Shown piece by piece: positions 20,574 to 29,577 of a stretch of 35,721 nt of DNA. The DNA lies in assembly GCA_028695135.1 (NCBI GenBank), contig JAQVJM010000006.1:1-35721 (forward strand), given 5' to 3'. The position numbers and the translations under genes were made by a program. Below the pieces are notes generated by a model, which saw only the letters and a list, made by a program, of their open reading frames with translations, was not told the origin of the DNA and did not search any database. The DNA is from Candidatus Moraniibacteriota bacterium. GTDB lineage: Bacteria > Patescibacteriota > Minisyncoccia > Moranbacterales > UBA9337. Positions within the stretch are counted from its first letter, which is position 1, and each line of letters opens with the position of its first letter.

Positions 20574-23135
20574 ATGAAAAACTATTTTACCGGAAAGGGG
20601 ATAAATCTCAGATCGCACGATTCTGAGGAGAGTGTCGCGAGCATTGCCAAAGAAACCGATCAAAGGAAAGAAAATATAGCGAAAAGCATAGACAAACTCA
20701 TGTCGTTCAGCCTTTTTATGATATTTTTCGGGTTGCCGTTGTTTTTTACCGGGCTGGCTTTTCAGGGAGTTGTTTTTGAAAAGCAAATATATTTCTATTT
20801 TTGGGCTCTTCTGGCTTTGGTTTCTTGGGCGGCCAAGGGAGTTATTTTGGGAAAGATGAAGATTCGGAGAACTCCCCTTGATATTCCGATTGTCGCTTTT
20901 TGGTTGACCTATGTCATATCTACGGTATTCTCTGTCGATAGATGGCACAGCATTTGGGGATTTTTTGGAGATCCTTCCAGGGGACTTATGAATGTGACGG
21001 CGATAATAGTAATTTATTATCTGATAATGAGTAACTTCACCAAGGAAAGAATGCGCTTGATGATAGGCGGACTGGTGTCGGCGGGAATCATATTATCCTT
21101 GTGGTCCCTTATTCTTTTTATGGGAATTGATATTGTTCCGGACAAAATTAAGCCGTTTATCCCTTTCAATATAGTCGGGACTTCTACCGGACTTAAGCTT
21201 CTTTTTGGCGCCATGATTCCTTTAATTATCCTGTTTTTATTCGAGATGGATACGGAAAAAAGCCGGCTTAAAAAAATTACTTCTTATGTCTTGCTCGCTT
21301 TCGTTCCGATAAACATATTTTTGACTTCGATTCTTTTTGATAAGACCGGAGCGATTATAATATTGATAGGCGTGGGAATTTTTCTTCTGTATATCCTTTC
21401 CAATATTGTGAGGCCGAAAGACAAGATGACGTGGGTTCCTATGGTTGCTTTTGTTTTGGTCATGATAGCCTTAATGGTGGGAAGAAATAATATCAGCAGA
21501 GTAGATATTCCTTTGGAGGTAAGTCCGAATGCCAAAATATCTTGGGAGATTGCCAAGGGAAGCCTGAAGGAAAATGCCTTTTTGGGTTCCGGTCCTGCTA
21601 CTTACGGATATAATTTTTCCATGTTCAAGCCCCAGGAATTCAATAATAATGTCTTTTTTGAATTGAGGTTCTATCAGGCGACCGGACTATTTTTCGAAGC
21701 TCTTTCGACCATCGGAGTTATCGGATTGGTAGCTTTTCTGATCGTGACAATCGCTTTTATAAATGTTTCGATTTATCTAGTGAGCAAAGATAAGGAGAAG
21801 AACAAAATTTATTCCCTGAGTCTTTTTTCGGCGGTTCTGATCCTTATGGCAGGCTCGCTTTTTCTCAGAGTGGAAGGAACGATATTGATTATCGGGGGAC
21901 TTTTGGGCGCTTTGGCTTTGGCAACTATATTTTGGGAAAGCGGAGTCGAGGAAAAATCAGTCAAGCTTTCTTTCAAGGCTTCTCCGAAGTTTGCCCTAAC
22001 ACTAGCTTTCATCTTTATAATGATAAGTTCAGGAGTGGCCGCTTTATTCGTCTACATCGGAAGGGCTTACGTGGCTGATATTCTCGCTGGAAAGAGCCTC
22101 AGAGAACCGGTTGTTTCAGAAAATTCCGTTTCCAATGTGGTAAAGGCCGTAAGTTTGAACAATAAGGAAGGAAGATATTATTCGAGAGCCAGCCAGGAGT
22201 TTATGGTGTTGGCCAATAATGAAGCTTTGAAGCCTGAAGAGGAGAGGGATATAAACTTTATAAGGGACAATATTAATAATGCTTTGGCTTACGGCAAAGC
22301 GGGAGTTGAGAATATGCCCAATGACGCTTTGGCCATAGCGGTGCTGGCTCAGATTTATGAAAATGCCGGCCTTTACGTTTCCGATACGCTGAATGATTCC
22401 ATAGAAACTTACAATAAAATTTTGGAAGTCGAGCCGCATAACCCGATTGCCTATATGAAAGCCGGACAGATAAAGATAACTATAGCATCGATGGAACAAG
22501 ATGAAGTCAAGAGAGAAGAATTGATAAAAGAGGCCAAAGATCTTCTTGAAACGGCAATAGAGAAAAAGCCCAGCTTGGATGCGGCCCATTATTATTTAGC
22601 TATCGCTCAAAACGCTTTGGGAGATAAAAAAGAATCAATCATATCCATGTCAAACGCCGTTTCCATCAATCCTAATAATATAACTTATCTTTTTAATCTG
22701 GGAAGGCTTTATCAGGACAGAAACGAAGGGGATGACAGCGAGAATGCCAGAAAGATATTTGAATATATCCTGACGGTCAATCCAGACGAAATCAACACTA
22801 ATTTTTCATTAGGTCTTATCTACGAAAGAGCCAATGAGGATAGCAAGGCCATTGAAAAATACAGGAAGGTCTTAAGTCTTGTGACCGGAGACGGCGAGAA
22901 CGAGAAAAATACCAGGGAACAGCTTGAAAAAATGATAAGCAATGTCCAATCCGGAATAAGCAATGAGGGAGGAGTGCAGGAGCAGGTCAATATTCCTCAA
23001 GAAGAAGAGCAGGTTCAGCCTGAAGAAATTGAGCTGATTGAAGCGAACAATCAGGCAAGTCAAGTCCAGGGTCCGGCCGAAGCTTCTCAAGAGGAAGAAC
23101 AGTCTGATCAGCCTGAAGAAAATATCGGGCAATAA
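20574..23135 (+). CDS. O-antigen ligase/polymerase-like membrane protein with TPR domain
   Basis: The product has 853 residues from ATG 20574; the ORF-track ATG at 20496 would sit at the promoter's transcription start. The first half is a polytopic membrane domain with about eleven helices starting at SLFMIFFGLPLFFTGL. It resembles the O-antigen ligase (Wzy/WaaL) family, with a periplasmic loop before GSGPATYGYNFSMF. The second half (about residues 510-790) contains tetratricopeptide-type repeats, such as IETYNKILEVEPHNPIAYMK, AIEKKPSLDAAHYYLAIAQ and AIEKYRKVL. It ends in an acidic Gln/Glu-rich tail. This fusion is common in Patescibacteria. It probably transfers or polymerises surface polysaccharide or glycosylates surface proteins. 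It shares a divergent promoter region with the PBP gene, which fits a joint envelope role. Confidence 0.85.
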   Translation: MKNYFTGKGINLRSHDSEESVASIAKETDQRKENIAKSIDKLMSFSLFMIFFGLPLFFTGLAFQGVVFEKQIYFYFWALLALVSWAAKGVILGKMKIRRTPLDIPIVAFWLTYVISTVFSVDRWHSIWGFFGDPSRGLMNVTAIIVIYYLIMSNFTKERMRLMIGGLVSAGIILSLWSLILFMGIDIVPDKIKPFIPFNIVGTSTGLKLLFGAMIPLIILFLFEMDTEKSRLKKITSYVLLAFVPINIFLTSILFDKTGAIIILIGVGIFLLYILSNIVRPKDKMTWVPMVAFVLVMIALMVGRNNISRVDIPLEVSPNAKISWEIAKGSLKENAFLGSGPATYGYNFSMFKPQEFNNNVFFELRFYQATGLFFEALSTIGVIGLVAFLIVTIAFINVSIYLVSKDKEKNKIYSLSLFSAVLILMAGSLFLRVEGTILIIGGLLGALALATIFWESGVEEKSVKLSFKASPKFALTLAFIFIMISSGVAALFVYIGRAYVADILAGKSLREPVVSENSVSNVVKAVSLNNKEGRYYSRASQEFMVLANNEALKPEEERDINFIRDNINNALAYGKAGVENMPNDALAIAVLAQIYENAGLYVSDTLNDSIETYNKILEVEPHNPIAYMKAGQIKITIASMEQDEVKREELIKEAKDLLETAIEKKPSLDAAHYYLAIAQNALGDKKESIISMSNAVSINPNNITYLFNLGRLYQDRNEGDDSENARKIFEYILTVNPDEINTNFSLGLIYERANEDSKAIEKYRKVLSLVTGDGENEKNTREQLEKMISNVQSGISNEGGVQEQVNIPQEEEQVQPEEIELIEANNQASQVQGPAEASQEEEQSDQPEENIGQ

Positions 23136-23169
23136 AAAATAATTAGATTAAATATTTGAATATAAAAAA

Positions 23170-23484
23170 ATGTCAATAGAAATTACCGATAAAAATTTCA
23201 AGCAAGAAGTTCTGGAAAGCGACAAAGTCACTATGGTTGACTTTTGGGCGCCTTGGTGCGGACCTTGCCAGATGATGGGACCTATATTGGATGAGCTTTC
23301 AAAAGAGGTGGGAGATAGATTTAAGATCTGCAAGCTGAATGTAGATGAAAATCCTTCTTCGGCTTCGGAGTATGGAATTATGTCCATTCCGGCGCTGAAA
23401 ATATTCAAAGACGGAAAGGTCGTGAAGGAACTGGTCGGTCTGCAGAATAAGGATTCATTGAAAGATGAGCTGGAAAAAGCCTAA
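23170..23484 (+). CDS. trxA: Thioredoxin
   Basis: A 104-residue thioredoxin, the general protein disulfide reductase of the cytoplasm. The active site is WAPWCGPC (Cys30 and Cys33), with the later cis-Pro in MSIPALK and the Gly-rich turn KELVGLQNKD. Length and all core residues are standard. Thioredoxin reductase is not in the window. It lies 34 bases after the TPR-protein gene and before a strong terminator, so it may be the last gene of that transcript. Confidence 0.97.
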   Translation: MSIEITDKNFKQEVLESDKVTMVDFWAPWCGPCQMMGPILDELSKEVGDRFKICKLNVDENPSSASEYGIMSIPALKIFKDGKVVKELVGLQNKDSLKDELEKA

Positions 23485-23506
23485 AAAATAAATGCTTTTG
23501 AATTTA

Positions 23507-23544
23507 AGCGGGAACGGACATCGAAGTCTGTTCCCGCTTTTTTA
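23507..23544 (+). terminator. Intrinsic terminator after trxA
   Basis: The 13-bp stem AGCGGGAACGGAC / GTCTGTTCCCGCT (one G-T pair) with a 6-base loop is followed by six T. Confidence 0.92.
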
Positions 23545-23787
23545 ATAAAATTTGTTCTATTCCTTGAGGGGCTATTAATTTTGGCAGAAATTTCTTTGCA
23601 GAAGCAGCGTAAAAAAGTGTCTGAATTGTCCACATGAGACAAAACAGGCAATGTTTTTTAGAAATACATTTTTATAATTGTCCGGTTTAAAAAAGTTGTC
23701 AAATATCGCACGTGCGTCCGGATGATAACTTTTTTAATTTATTTTATTTTAAGTCCGGATATGATCGATTTTTAAAATCCAATTAAA
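23545..23787. other. Gene-free interval between convergent trxA and gpmI
   Basis: No ORF with coding character. The motif GTCCGG occurs three times (near 23680, 23717 and 23752). The only strong structure is the cruciform-like hairpin at 23689-23735. Confidence 0.5.
23689..23735. terminator. Cruciform-like bidirectional terminator downstream of gpmI
   Basis: The outer stem AAAAAAGTTGTCA / TGATAACTTTTTT (13 pairs, one G-T) encloses the perfect palindrome CGCACGTGCG. For the - strand gpmI transcript the hairpin ends in a T-run. It lies 53 bases beyond the gpmI stop. Confidence 0.65.
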
Positions 23788-25356
23788 TTATTTCAGCGCC
23801 TTGAGAAGACTTTCTCCGTTCATCTCCTCGGGCTTTTTTATACCCATAAGATCCAGCACGGTGGGCGCTACATCACTCAAAAGACCATGGATTTCGTTCC
23901 GGCTTTTGGCTATGTCAGATTCCGTTTTTTCCCTGTGATTATCTCCGGTGACGAACCAGAGGGGAACCGGATTGGTGGAGTGTTCCGTTACTGCTTGTCC
24001 CGTGTAAGGGTTTATCATTTCTTCCGCATTTCCGTGGTCGGCGGTTATTAGTAAGCATCCTCCGGCTTGAAGCACTTTGGGAACGAGGATGGATAGGCTT
24101 TTGTCTATGCACCGGACTGCTGTGATTGCTGCCTCCATATTTCCCGTATGCCCGATCATGTCGGCATTGGCGTAGTTCATCAATACGAAGTCATATTTTT
24201 TTAACTCGATGCTTTCCAAGGCTTTTTGGGTGACTTTGGCCGCGCTCATTTCGGGCTCTTCATCATATTTGGAAACTGAAGGGGAAGGCACGAGAATCCT
24301 ATCTTCCCCCGGCCAAGCATCTTCTTTTCCTCCATTAAAGAAATATGTCACATGGGCGTATTTTTCGGTTTCTGCGATGCGAAGTTGTTTCTTGTTGTTT
24401 TTGCTGAGTATTTCTCCCAGTCCATTGGTCGTTTTTTCCGGAGGAAAAACTACGAAGGCTGGCAGGTCTTTTTCGTATTCCGTCATAGTGGCGAAATATA
24501 CCTTGATTTTCTTTATATTTTTTATTTTATTGAATTCCGGAACAACGAAAGCCTTCGTTATCTGGCGAGCCCTATCTTCCCGAAAGTTGAAAAAAATAAC
24601 CGAATCGTTGTCCCTTATTATCCCAACAGGCTGGCCGTTTTTTTCCACTACTCCCGGCTCCATATATTCGTCGGTGATGTTCTTTTTATAAGACGCTTCC
24701 ATATAAGCGACGGGGTCGCTTGTTTTTTCTCCTGCTCCTTCCGTAAGCATGCGGTAAGCCTTCTCGGTCCTGTCCCAATTATTATTTCTGTCCATAGCCC
24801 AGTTTCTTCCGCAAACGCTGGCTATTTCTCCGATTTCCGCTTCGCTTATTTTCTTTTGGATCTTCTTGACAGTCTCAGTGCCTGATTTCGGAGGAGAATC
24901 TCTTCCGTCGGTAAATAGATGAAAAAAGACATTTTTTATCTTTTGAGACTTGGCCATCTCGATAAGCGCAAAAAAGTGATCCATGGATGAGTGCACCGAG
25001 CCTTCCCCTACCAGTCCCATTATATGGAGAGCGCTGTTGTTTTTATGGACGTTTTCCATGGCGGAAAGGAGAATTTTATTGGCAAAAAAACTCCTATCTT
25101 GGATTGACAGGGTTATTCTGGGAAGGTTTTGGTATATTATTTTTCCGCTTCCCAATATGGTGTGTCCGACTTCGCTGTTCCCCGGCTCTCCCCAAGGTAT
25201 GCCTGCGGATATCCCCGAGGCTTGAAGGGAAATGAGGGGGTAATTCCTGTCCAATTTGTCTATTGTCGGCAGGACGGCTTTTTTTATCGCATTTCCTTCT
25301 TCGCTTTCGCTGACTCCCCATCCGTCCAAAATCACTAAAAAAATCGGCTTGTGCAT
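23788..25356 (-). CDS. gpmI: 2,3-bisphosphoglycerate-independent phosphoglycerate mutase
   Basis: A glycolytic enzyme interconverting 3- and 2-phosphoglycerate through a phosphoserine intermediate, with two Mn2+ ions. The 522 residues are normal for iPGM. The N-terminus carries LVILDGWG (metal ligand Asp11), and the nucleophile is Ser61 in EPGNSEVGH. HLFTDGRDSPP, FNFREDRARQITKA, NYANADMIGHTG and ITADHGNAEEM carry the substrate and metal ligands. All expected residues are present. It is divergent from rny, and the two promoters share overlapping -35 boxes. Confidence 0.97.
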   Translation of the reverse strand: MHKPIFLVILDGWGVSESEEGNAIKKAVLPTIDKLDRNYPLISLQASGISAGIPWGEPGNSEVGHTILGSGKIIYQNLPRITLSIQDRSFFANKILLSAMENVHKNNSALHIMGLVGEGSVHSSMDHFFALIEMAKSQKIKNVFFHLFTDGRDSPPKSGTETVKKIQKKISEAEIGEIASVCGRNWAMDRNNNWDRTEKAYRMLTEGAGEKTSDPVAYMEASYKKNITDEYMEPGVVEKNGQPVGIIRDNDSVIFFNFREDRARQITKAFVVPEFNKIKNIKKIKVYFATMTEYEKDLPAFVVFPPEKTTNGLGEILSKNNKKQLRIAETEKYAHVTYFFNGGKEDAWPGEDRILVPSPSVSKYDEEPEMSAAKVTQKALESIELKKYDFVLMNYANADMIGHTGNMEAAITAVRCIDKSLSILVPKVLQAGGCLLITADHGNAEEMINPYTGQAVTEHSTNPVPLWFVTGDNHREKTESDIAKSRNEIHGLLSDVAPTVLDLMGIKKPEEMNGESLLKALK

Positions 25357-25408
25357 ATTTTTTGTTTGTTATTTTTTTCTTTGTTTTTTAAGGATTGCAG
25401 TCAGATAT

Positions 25409-25437
25409 ATTTTAACACTTTTATTTTCCTTTGACAA
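25409..25437 (-). promoter_or_regulatory. Promoter of gpmI
   Basis: On the - strand: TTGTCA, a 17-base spacer, then TAAAAT. The -35 box overlaps that of the rny promoter on the opposite strand by five bases. Confidence 0.6.
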
Positions 25438-25459
25438 AAGTCTTTTGTTGTAATATTAT
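25431..25459 (+). promoter_or_regulatory. Promoter of rny
   Basis: A consensus TTGACA, a 17-base spacer, then TATTAT. It predicts a leader of about 220 bases before the rny ATG. Confidence 0.7.
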
Positions 25460-25688
25460 TTTTATGAGTAATTAATAATAATATTTTATCTGTTTACTCG
25501 TTTAATAGCTTTATAAAATTGAACTTTTTATAATAAATTTTTTGTTGAGAATGGAATATAAACTTGTTTTGATTTTTGAAAAAAGAATAAGATTTTGTAT
25601 CGGAATAACAGGAAATTGATTTTCCTTAGAAGTTATTTTGATGCAATATCCAAGCTATTTAAACAAGAAACATGACTAATTGCGTCGT
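25460..25688 (+). other. Long 5' leader of rny, no gene seen
   Basis: A/T-rich sequence between the rny promoter and its start. It contains a three-codon ORF (ATG AGT AAT TAA) at 25463 and a small hairpin GGAAA-ttga-TTTCC. No known riboswitch fold is recognised. A long leader on an RNase gene may allow feedback control by mRNA decay. Confidence 0.4.
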
Positions 25689-27221
25689 ATGGAAATAAAT
25701 TTGGCGTTTATAGCCATTGGAATGATAATGCTTACATTGGGAGCGGTAGCCGGATATTATACTAGGCAGTCTATAGCTAGAAAACAGCTTTCTACTGCGG
25801 AAGGAAAAGCCAATAGCATTTTGGAAGAAGCTAATCAAAAGTACAAAGAAGAAACTCTTGAAGCGAAGAAAAAGGCTGTCAAAATACTTGAAGAGGCCAA
25901 GAAGAAAGAAGAAGAAAGAGAAAATCAGATAAGACAGATGGAAAAAAGGCTAGAAAGAAGAGAGGAAATGTTGGATAAGAAAATGGAAGAGCTGGATAAG
26001 GGTCGGGATTTGCTCGAGAAGAAAGTTGTGGATGTCAAAAAAATAAGAAAGGAAGCCGAATCCATAAAGAACAAAGAAATGGCTCGTCTGGAAAAAATTG
26101 CCGGATTGAGCAAAGATCAAGCTAAAAAAGTTTTATTGCAGCTCACGGAAGAGAATTGCAAAAGCGATTTGGTCGAAAGAATAAAGAAGATGGAGAATCA
26201 AGGGGCGGATGAGCTGAAGAAAAAAGCCCAAGGGATAATAGCCCAGGCTATCCAAAAATACGCCGGTTCTCATTCGGCGGAAATGACGACCTCGACCGTG
26301 TCCATTCCTTCGGATGAAATAAAAGGAAAAATCATCGGTCGGGAAGGAAGAAACATAAAAACTTTGGAGAGACTCACCGGAGTGGAGATAATAGTCGATG
26401 ATACTCCGGAAACCATAGTCGTTTCCAGTTTTGATCCGGTCAGAAGAGAAATCGCCAAAATGGCCTTGAACAAGCTGATCGAGGACGGGAGGATCCATCC
26501 GACACGGATAGAAGAAGCGGTCGAATATGCGAAAGGAGAAATAGACAATAAGATAAAAGAAGCCGGCGAAGCGGCGGTATATGACATTGGAATTGCCGGA
26601 TTGGAACCCAAGCTGGTGTATCTTATAGGAAGGTTGAGATACAGGACCAGTTTCGGGCAGAATGTGCTTATCCATTCGATGGAAGTCGCGCATCTGGCCG
26701 GAGCTTTGGCGGAGGAACTGGGAGCGGATGTTGCTGTGGCCAAAAAGGCGGGTCTCCTGCATGATATCGGCAAAGCGGTTGATCATGAAATTCAGGGCAC
26801 TCATGTTAAGATCGGAATTAAAATATTGGAGAAATTCAATATTGACAAGGAAGTTATCGATGCCATGAAATCTCATCACGAAGAATATCCTTTCGGAACA
26901 GCGGAATCTTTCATAGTGGCGGCGGCGGATGCTATTTCTGCCGGGCGTCCAGGCGCCAGAAAGGACACTCTCGAGCAGTATTTGAAGAGAATAGAGGAGC
27001 TTGAGGAAATCGTTAATTCTTTCGAGGCGGTAGAAAAAAGTTATGCCATCCAGGCAGGAAGAGAGATAAGGGTTTTCGTCGATTCGGAAAAATTGGATGA
27101 CTACGGATCAATAAAGCTTGCCAGAGAAATTGCCGATAAGATTGAAGAAGATCTGAAATATCCGGGAGAGATAAAAGTTAATGTTTTGAGGGAAACCAGA
27201 TCAATAGAGTTTGCTAGATAG
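25689..27221 (+). CDS. rny: Ribonuclease Y
   Basis: A membrane-anchored endoribonuclease that starts mRNA decay. The start is ATG 25689 (MEINLAFIAIGM); the ORF track used a TTG three codons earlier. The 510 residues comprise an N-terminal membrane helix (about 2-22), a long charged coiled coil (about 28-190), a KH RNA-binding domain (GKIIGREGRNIKTLE, about 215-230) and the HD phosphohydrolase domain with metal ligands in LLHDIGKAVDHE (about 355-366) and SHHEEYPFG. A C-terminal RNase Y domain follows. Length is normal. It is divergent from gpmI and followed by HU with its own probable promoter. Confidence 0.97.
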   Translation: MEINLAFIAIGMIMLTLGAVAGYYTRQSIARKQLSTAEGKANSILEEANQKYKEETLEAKKKAVKILEEAKKKEEERENQIRQMEKRLERREEMLDKKMEELDKGRDLLEKKVVDVKKIRKEAESIKNKEMARLEKIAGLSKDQAKKVLLQLTEENCKSDLVERIKKMENQGADELKKKAQGIIAQAIQKYAGSHSAEMTTSTVSIPSDEIKGKIIGREGRNIKTLERLTGVEIIVDDTPETIVVSSFDPVRREIAKMALNKLIEDGRIHPTRIEEAVEYAKGEIDNKIKEAGEAAVYDIGIAGLEPKLVYLIGRLRYRTSFGQNVLIHSMEVAHLAGALAEELGADVAVAKKAGLLHDIGKAVDHEIQGTHVKIGIKILEKFNIDKEVIDAMKSHHEEYPFGTAESFIVAAADAISAGRPGARKDTLEQYLKRIEELEEIVNSFEAVEKSYAIQAGREIRVFVDSEKLDDYGSIKLAREIADKIEEDLKYPGEIKVNVLRETRSIEFAR

Positions 27222-27252
27222 CGTTTTTCCTTTTATATTGTGGATAAAATGC

Positions 27253-27282
27253 TTGCATTGTTTGGAATTAAGGTAGTAGACT
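27253..27282 (+). promoter_or_regulatory. Possible promoter of hup
   Basis: TTGCAT, an 18-base spacer, then TAGACT. It fits the expectation that abundant HU is expressed separately from rny. Confidence 0.4.
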
Positions 27283-27318
27283 TATCTAGAAGAAGGAAAA
27301 ATTTAATTTCGCAAAAAG

Positions 27319-27327
27319 AAAGGAGGT
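27319..27327 (+). promoter_or_regulatory. Strong Shine-Dalgarno of hup
   Basis: AAAGGAGGT, a near-perfect anti-16S match. An ATG at 27330 is too close and opens only MENEKH-stop. The ATG at 27337 has correct spacing, so it is the HU start. The two starts overlap in different frames. Confidence 0.85.
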
Positions 27328-27336
27328 GTATGGAAA

Positions 27337-27618
27337 ATGAAAAACATTAACAAAGGGGAATTGATAGACGCAGTTGCGGCAAAGACTGACATGTCGAAAA
27401 AAGATGTCAGTTCAGTCTTGGAAGCTACTTTGGATAAAGTGACTGAAGAGATCAGAAAAGGAAACAAGGTCACCATTACCGGATTCGGAACATTCAAAAC
27501 AAGCAAGAGATCTGCCAGGCAGGGAAGAAATCCTCAAACTGGTGAGACTATCCAAATCGCAGCTTCCACTGTACCTAAATTTTCAGCGGGTAAAGCGCTT
27601 AAGGATGCTGTTAAATAA
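27337..27618 (+). CDS. hup: DNA-binding protein HU
   Basis: A 93-residue histone-like protein that bends and compacts DNA as a dimer. It has the HU/IHF pattern: N-terminal helices (KGELIDAVAAKTDMSKKDV), the VTITGFGTFKTSKRSARQGRNPQTGE strand-arm region containing the conserved GFGTF and the RNPxTGE beta-arm tip, and the C-terminal KFSAGKALKDAV. It carries one of only three clear Shine-Dalgarno sequences in the window and is followed by a perfect-palindrome terminator, consistent with a highly expressed single-gene unit. Confidence 0.97.
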   Translation: MKNINKGELIDAVAAKTDMSKKDVSSVLEATLDKVTEEIRKGNKVTITGFGTFKTSKRSARQGRNPQTGETIQIAASTVPKFSAGKALKDAVK

Positions 27619-27636
27619 AAATAAAAAGATAGCTTC

Positions 27637-27672
27637 AAAATCTCGTTCGCCTAGGCGAACGAGATTTTGTTA
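27637..27672 (+). terminator. Perfect-palindrome terminator after hup
   Basis: A 32-base perfect palindrome with 16-base arms (AAAATCTCGTTCGCCT and its complement) ends in TTTT. It lies 18 bases after the HU stop, and the symmetry makes it bidirectional. Confidence 0.9.
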
Positions 27673-27715
27673 TAGATTAAAATTTTCCGAGGAGCAAAGA
27701 TTGACGCGTTTGCTA

Positions 27716-27744
27716 TTGATGAAAATGTGAGTGTATTGTATAAT
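27716..27744 (+). promoter_or_regulatory. Promoter of the type IV pilus operon
   Basis: TTGATG, a 17-base spacer, then a perfect TATAAT, 44 bases before the pilM ATG. It follows the HU terminator, so the pil operon starts here. Confidence 0.7.
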
Positions 27745-27788
27745 TTAAGTGCTGAAAAACTTTTTTAAAATTAAAACAAAAAACAGCT

Positions 27789-28913
27789 ATGTTGAACCTG
27801 CCTTTTCTTTTCGGAAAAAATAATTTTTTAGGTATTGATTTCGGAACTTCTTCGATAAAGATTGTCGAGCTTACCTATAAGGATGAAAACACCCATCTTA
27901 TAAATTATGGGTGGGTCAATATGCCGACCAGGACCAAGACCAACGAATTGGAAGCTAAGACTAGGGAAAAAGATGACGCTCAGATCGTGTCTTCTCTCAA
28001 AAAACTTCTTGATAAGATGGACATCCAGAGCAACTCCGCCAATATATCCATCGGATCTTATCGGGGGCTCACTGCTTTGATAAAAGTCAATAAGGTCGAT
28101 GATGATGATGTGGCTGAAATAATAAAAGCGGAAGCCGGCAAACATATTCCAGTTTCTTTGGACGAAGTCTATCTCAGCTGGGATATCGTTTCCAAAAATA
28201 TTCCCAAAAAAAGCTTTCTGATTTCCGGCGACAGAGAAAGGGACGAATTGGAAGGGAAAAAAGAAAGCGCCGAGGTTCTTCTCGTAGCGGCGCCCAAAGA
28301 AGATGTGCGGAGATTCGAAGGAATTGTTTCCGAAGTCGATCTGAAAGTTGATTCTTTGGAGCTGGATATTTTTTCATCGGTGAGATCTCTCTTGGGCAAT
28401 GATTTGGGGGTTTTTCTGATAGTGGATGTGGGAGCCAGGGTGACTAATCTAGTTTTGGTGGAAAAAGGCATCGTGAGGGTAAATAGGAATATAAACATCG
28501 GCGGAGACGAAATTACCAAAAACATTTCTTCCGGCCTGAACGTATCATGGGAAAGAGCGGAGAGTTTTAAAAAGAAAAATGATTATCTTTCCAATGAAGG
28601 CAAACAGATGGTTTCTCCGGTCTTGGAAGTGATAGCCAAAGAAGCCAATCGGATAATAAGCGCTTATTTTGCGGAAGGCCAGAAGAACAAGATTGACAGC
28701 GTCATCCTGGTTGGAGGAGGAGCTGGAATAAACAAGATCGACGCACTTTTTGCTGAAATACTGGGCACCCGGGTCTCTATCGGTGATCCTTGGCAGAAGA
28801 TAACGATAGAAAACGAAAAAATAAAAAATAATTCAAAGATGATTTCCAGGTCTCTGGCGGTCGCCACGGGGTTGGCTCTCAAGGGCGTGGATAATTATAA
28901 GCGTAAGGAATAG
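27789..28913 (+). CDS. pilM: Type IV pilus assembly ATPase-like protein PilM
   Basis: The actin-like cytoplasmic member of the pilus inner-membrane platform, which binds the N-terminal tail of PilN. The 374 residues have the FtsA/PilM fold: phosphate-1 motif FLGIDFGTSSIKIVEL at the N-terminus, EIIKAEAGKHIPVSLDEVYLSWD, a second nucleotide motif FLIVDVGARVTNLVLVE (about 214-230) and VILVGGGAGINKIDALF near the end. It is the first gene of the operon, downstream of a good promoter. Next is pilN after ~107 bases, where a weaker internal promoter (TTGAAT, TATAAT, spacer only 15) might exist. Confidence 0.93.
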   Translation: MLNLPFLFGKNNFLGIDFGTSSIKIVELTYKDENTHLINYGWVNMPTRTKTNELEAKTREKDDAQIVSSLKKLLDKMDIQSNSANISIGSYRGLTALIKVNKVDDDDVAEIIKAEAGKHIPVSLDEVYLSWDIVSKNIPKKSFLISGDRERDELEGKKESAEVLLVAAPKEDVRRFEGIVSEVDLKVDSLELDIFSSVRSLLGNDLGVFLIVDVGARVTNLVLVEKGIVRVNRNINIGGDEITKNISSGLNVSWERAESFKKKNDYLSNEGKQMVSPVLEVIAKEANRIISAYFAEGQKNKIDSVILVGGGAGINKIDALFAEILGTRVSIGDPWQKITIENEKIKNNSKMISRSLAVATGLALKGVDNYKRKE

Positions 28914-29020
28914 GAACTATAAAAACCTTTGAATTATTTATAAATATGTTATAATAATATAAAATAATCTTTCAAAACAAGAAATAAAATTTTTTAAAAT
29001 AATTATTAAACACAAACAAA

Positions 29021-29554
29021 ATGGTTGACGTAAATCTTCATCAAGCCGCCGAAAAGGAGTTGAGAATAAAAAGAAGCGTTCCTTTTTTCAAGACCAGTCC
29101 TTTTATTTCTTTTTCTCTGTTGGCGATAGTATTGATATTATATGGCGGAACGATCCTTTATCAGAAAGTTTTGGAAAGCAAAAGTGCTGAGTTGGCTCAG
29201 GCGAAGGAGCAGGAGCTTAAGACGATTAATGCTGATGCCGCCAATGAAGCGATTGATTTTCAAAATAGGCTCGATTCCTCTCTGAAAAACCTGGAAAAAA
29301 AAGTCAGCCCTAAAGATACTCTTGACGCTCTGGAAAGCATGATGGTCAAGGGAGTGTTTTTGAACAGCTTGGTCAATAATACGGATAGCAATAAGATGGA
29401 AATCGAAGCTGTTTCGGACGGATTTAAAACGACTGCCAGCCAGATGCTCAGTTTTAAAAAAAGCGACATCTTTACCGATGTGAGGATAAACGAATCCGGC
29501 CGGGACGAAAATGGCCGAGTGGTCTTTTCTATGGAAGCCGATCTTAAAAAATAA
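29021..29554 (+). CDS. pilN: Type IV pilus assembly protein PilN
   Basis: A bitopic membrane protein that links PilM to PilO. The 177 residues start with the short cytoplasmic PilM-binding segment (MVDVNLHQAAEKELRIKR, a variant of the INLLP-type tail). A membrane helix follows (about 30-50, ISFSLLAIVLILYGG), then a coiled coil and a small ferredoxin-like domain. Sequence similarity within the PilN family is low, so the call rests on topology and position between pilM and pilO. pilO begins 23 bases downstream. Confidence 0.8.
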   Translation: MVDVNLHQAAEKELRIKRSVPFFKTSPFISFSLLAIVLILYGGTILYQKVLESKSAELAQAKEQELKTINADAANEAIDFQNRLDSSLKNLEKKVSPKDTLDALESMMVKGVFLNSLVNNTDSNKMEIEAVSDGFKTTASQMLSFKKSDIFTDVRINESGRDENGRVVFSMEADLKK

Positions 29555-29577
29555 TTTTTTAGAATAAAAATAAAAAT

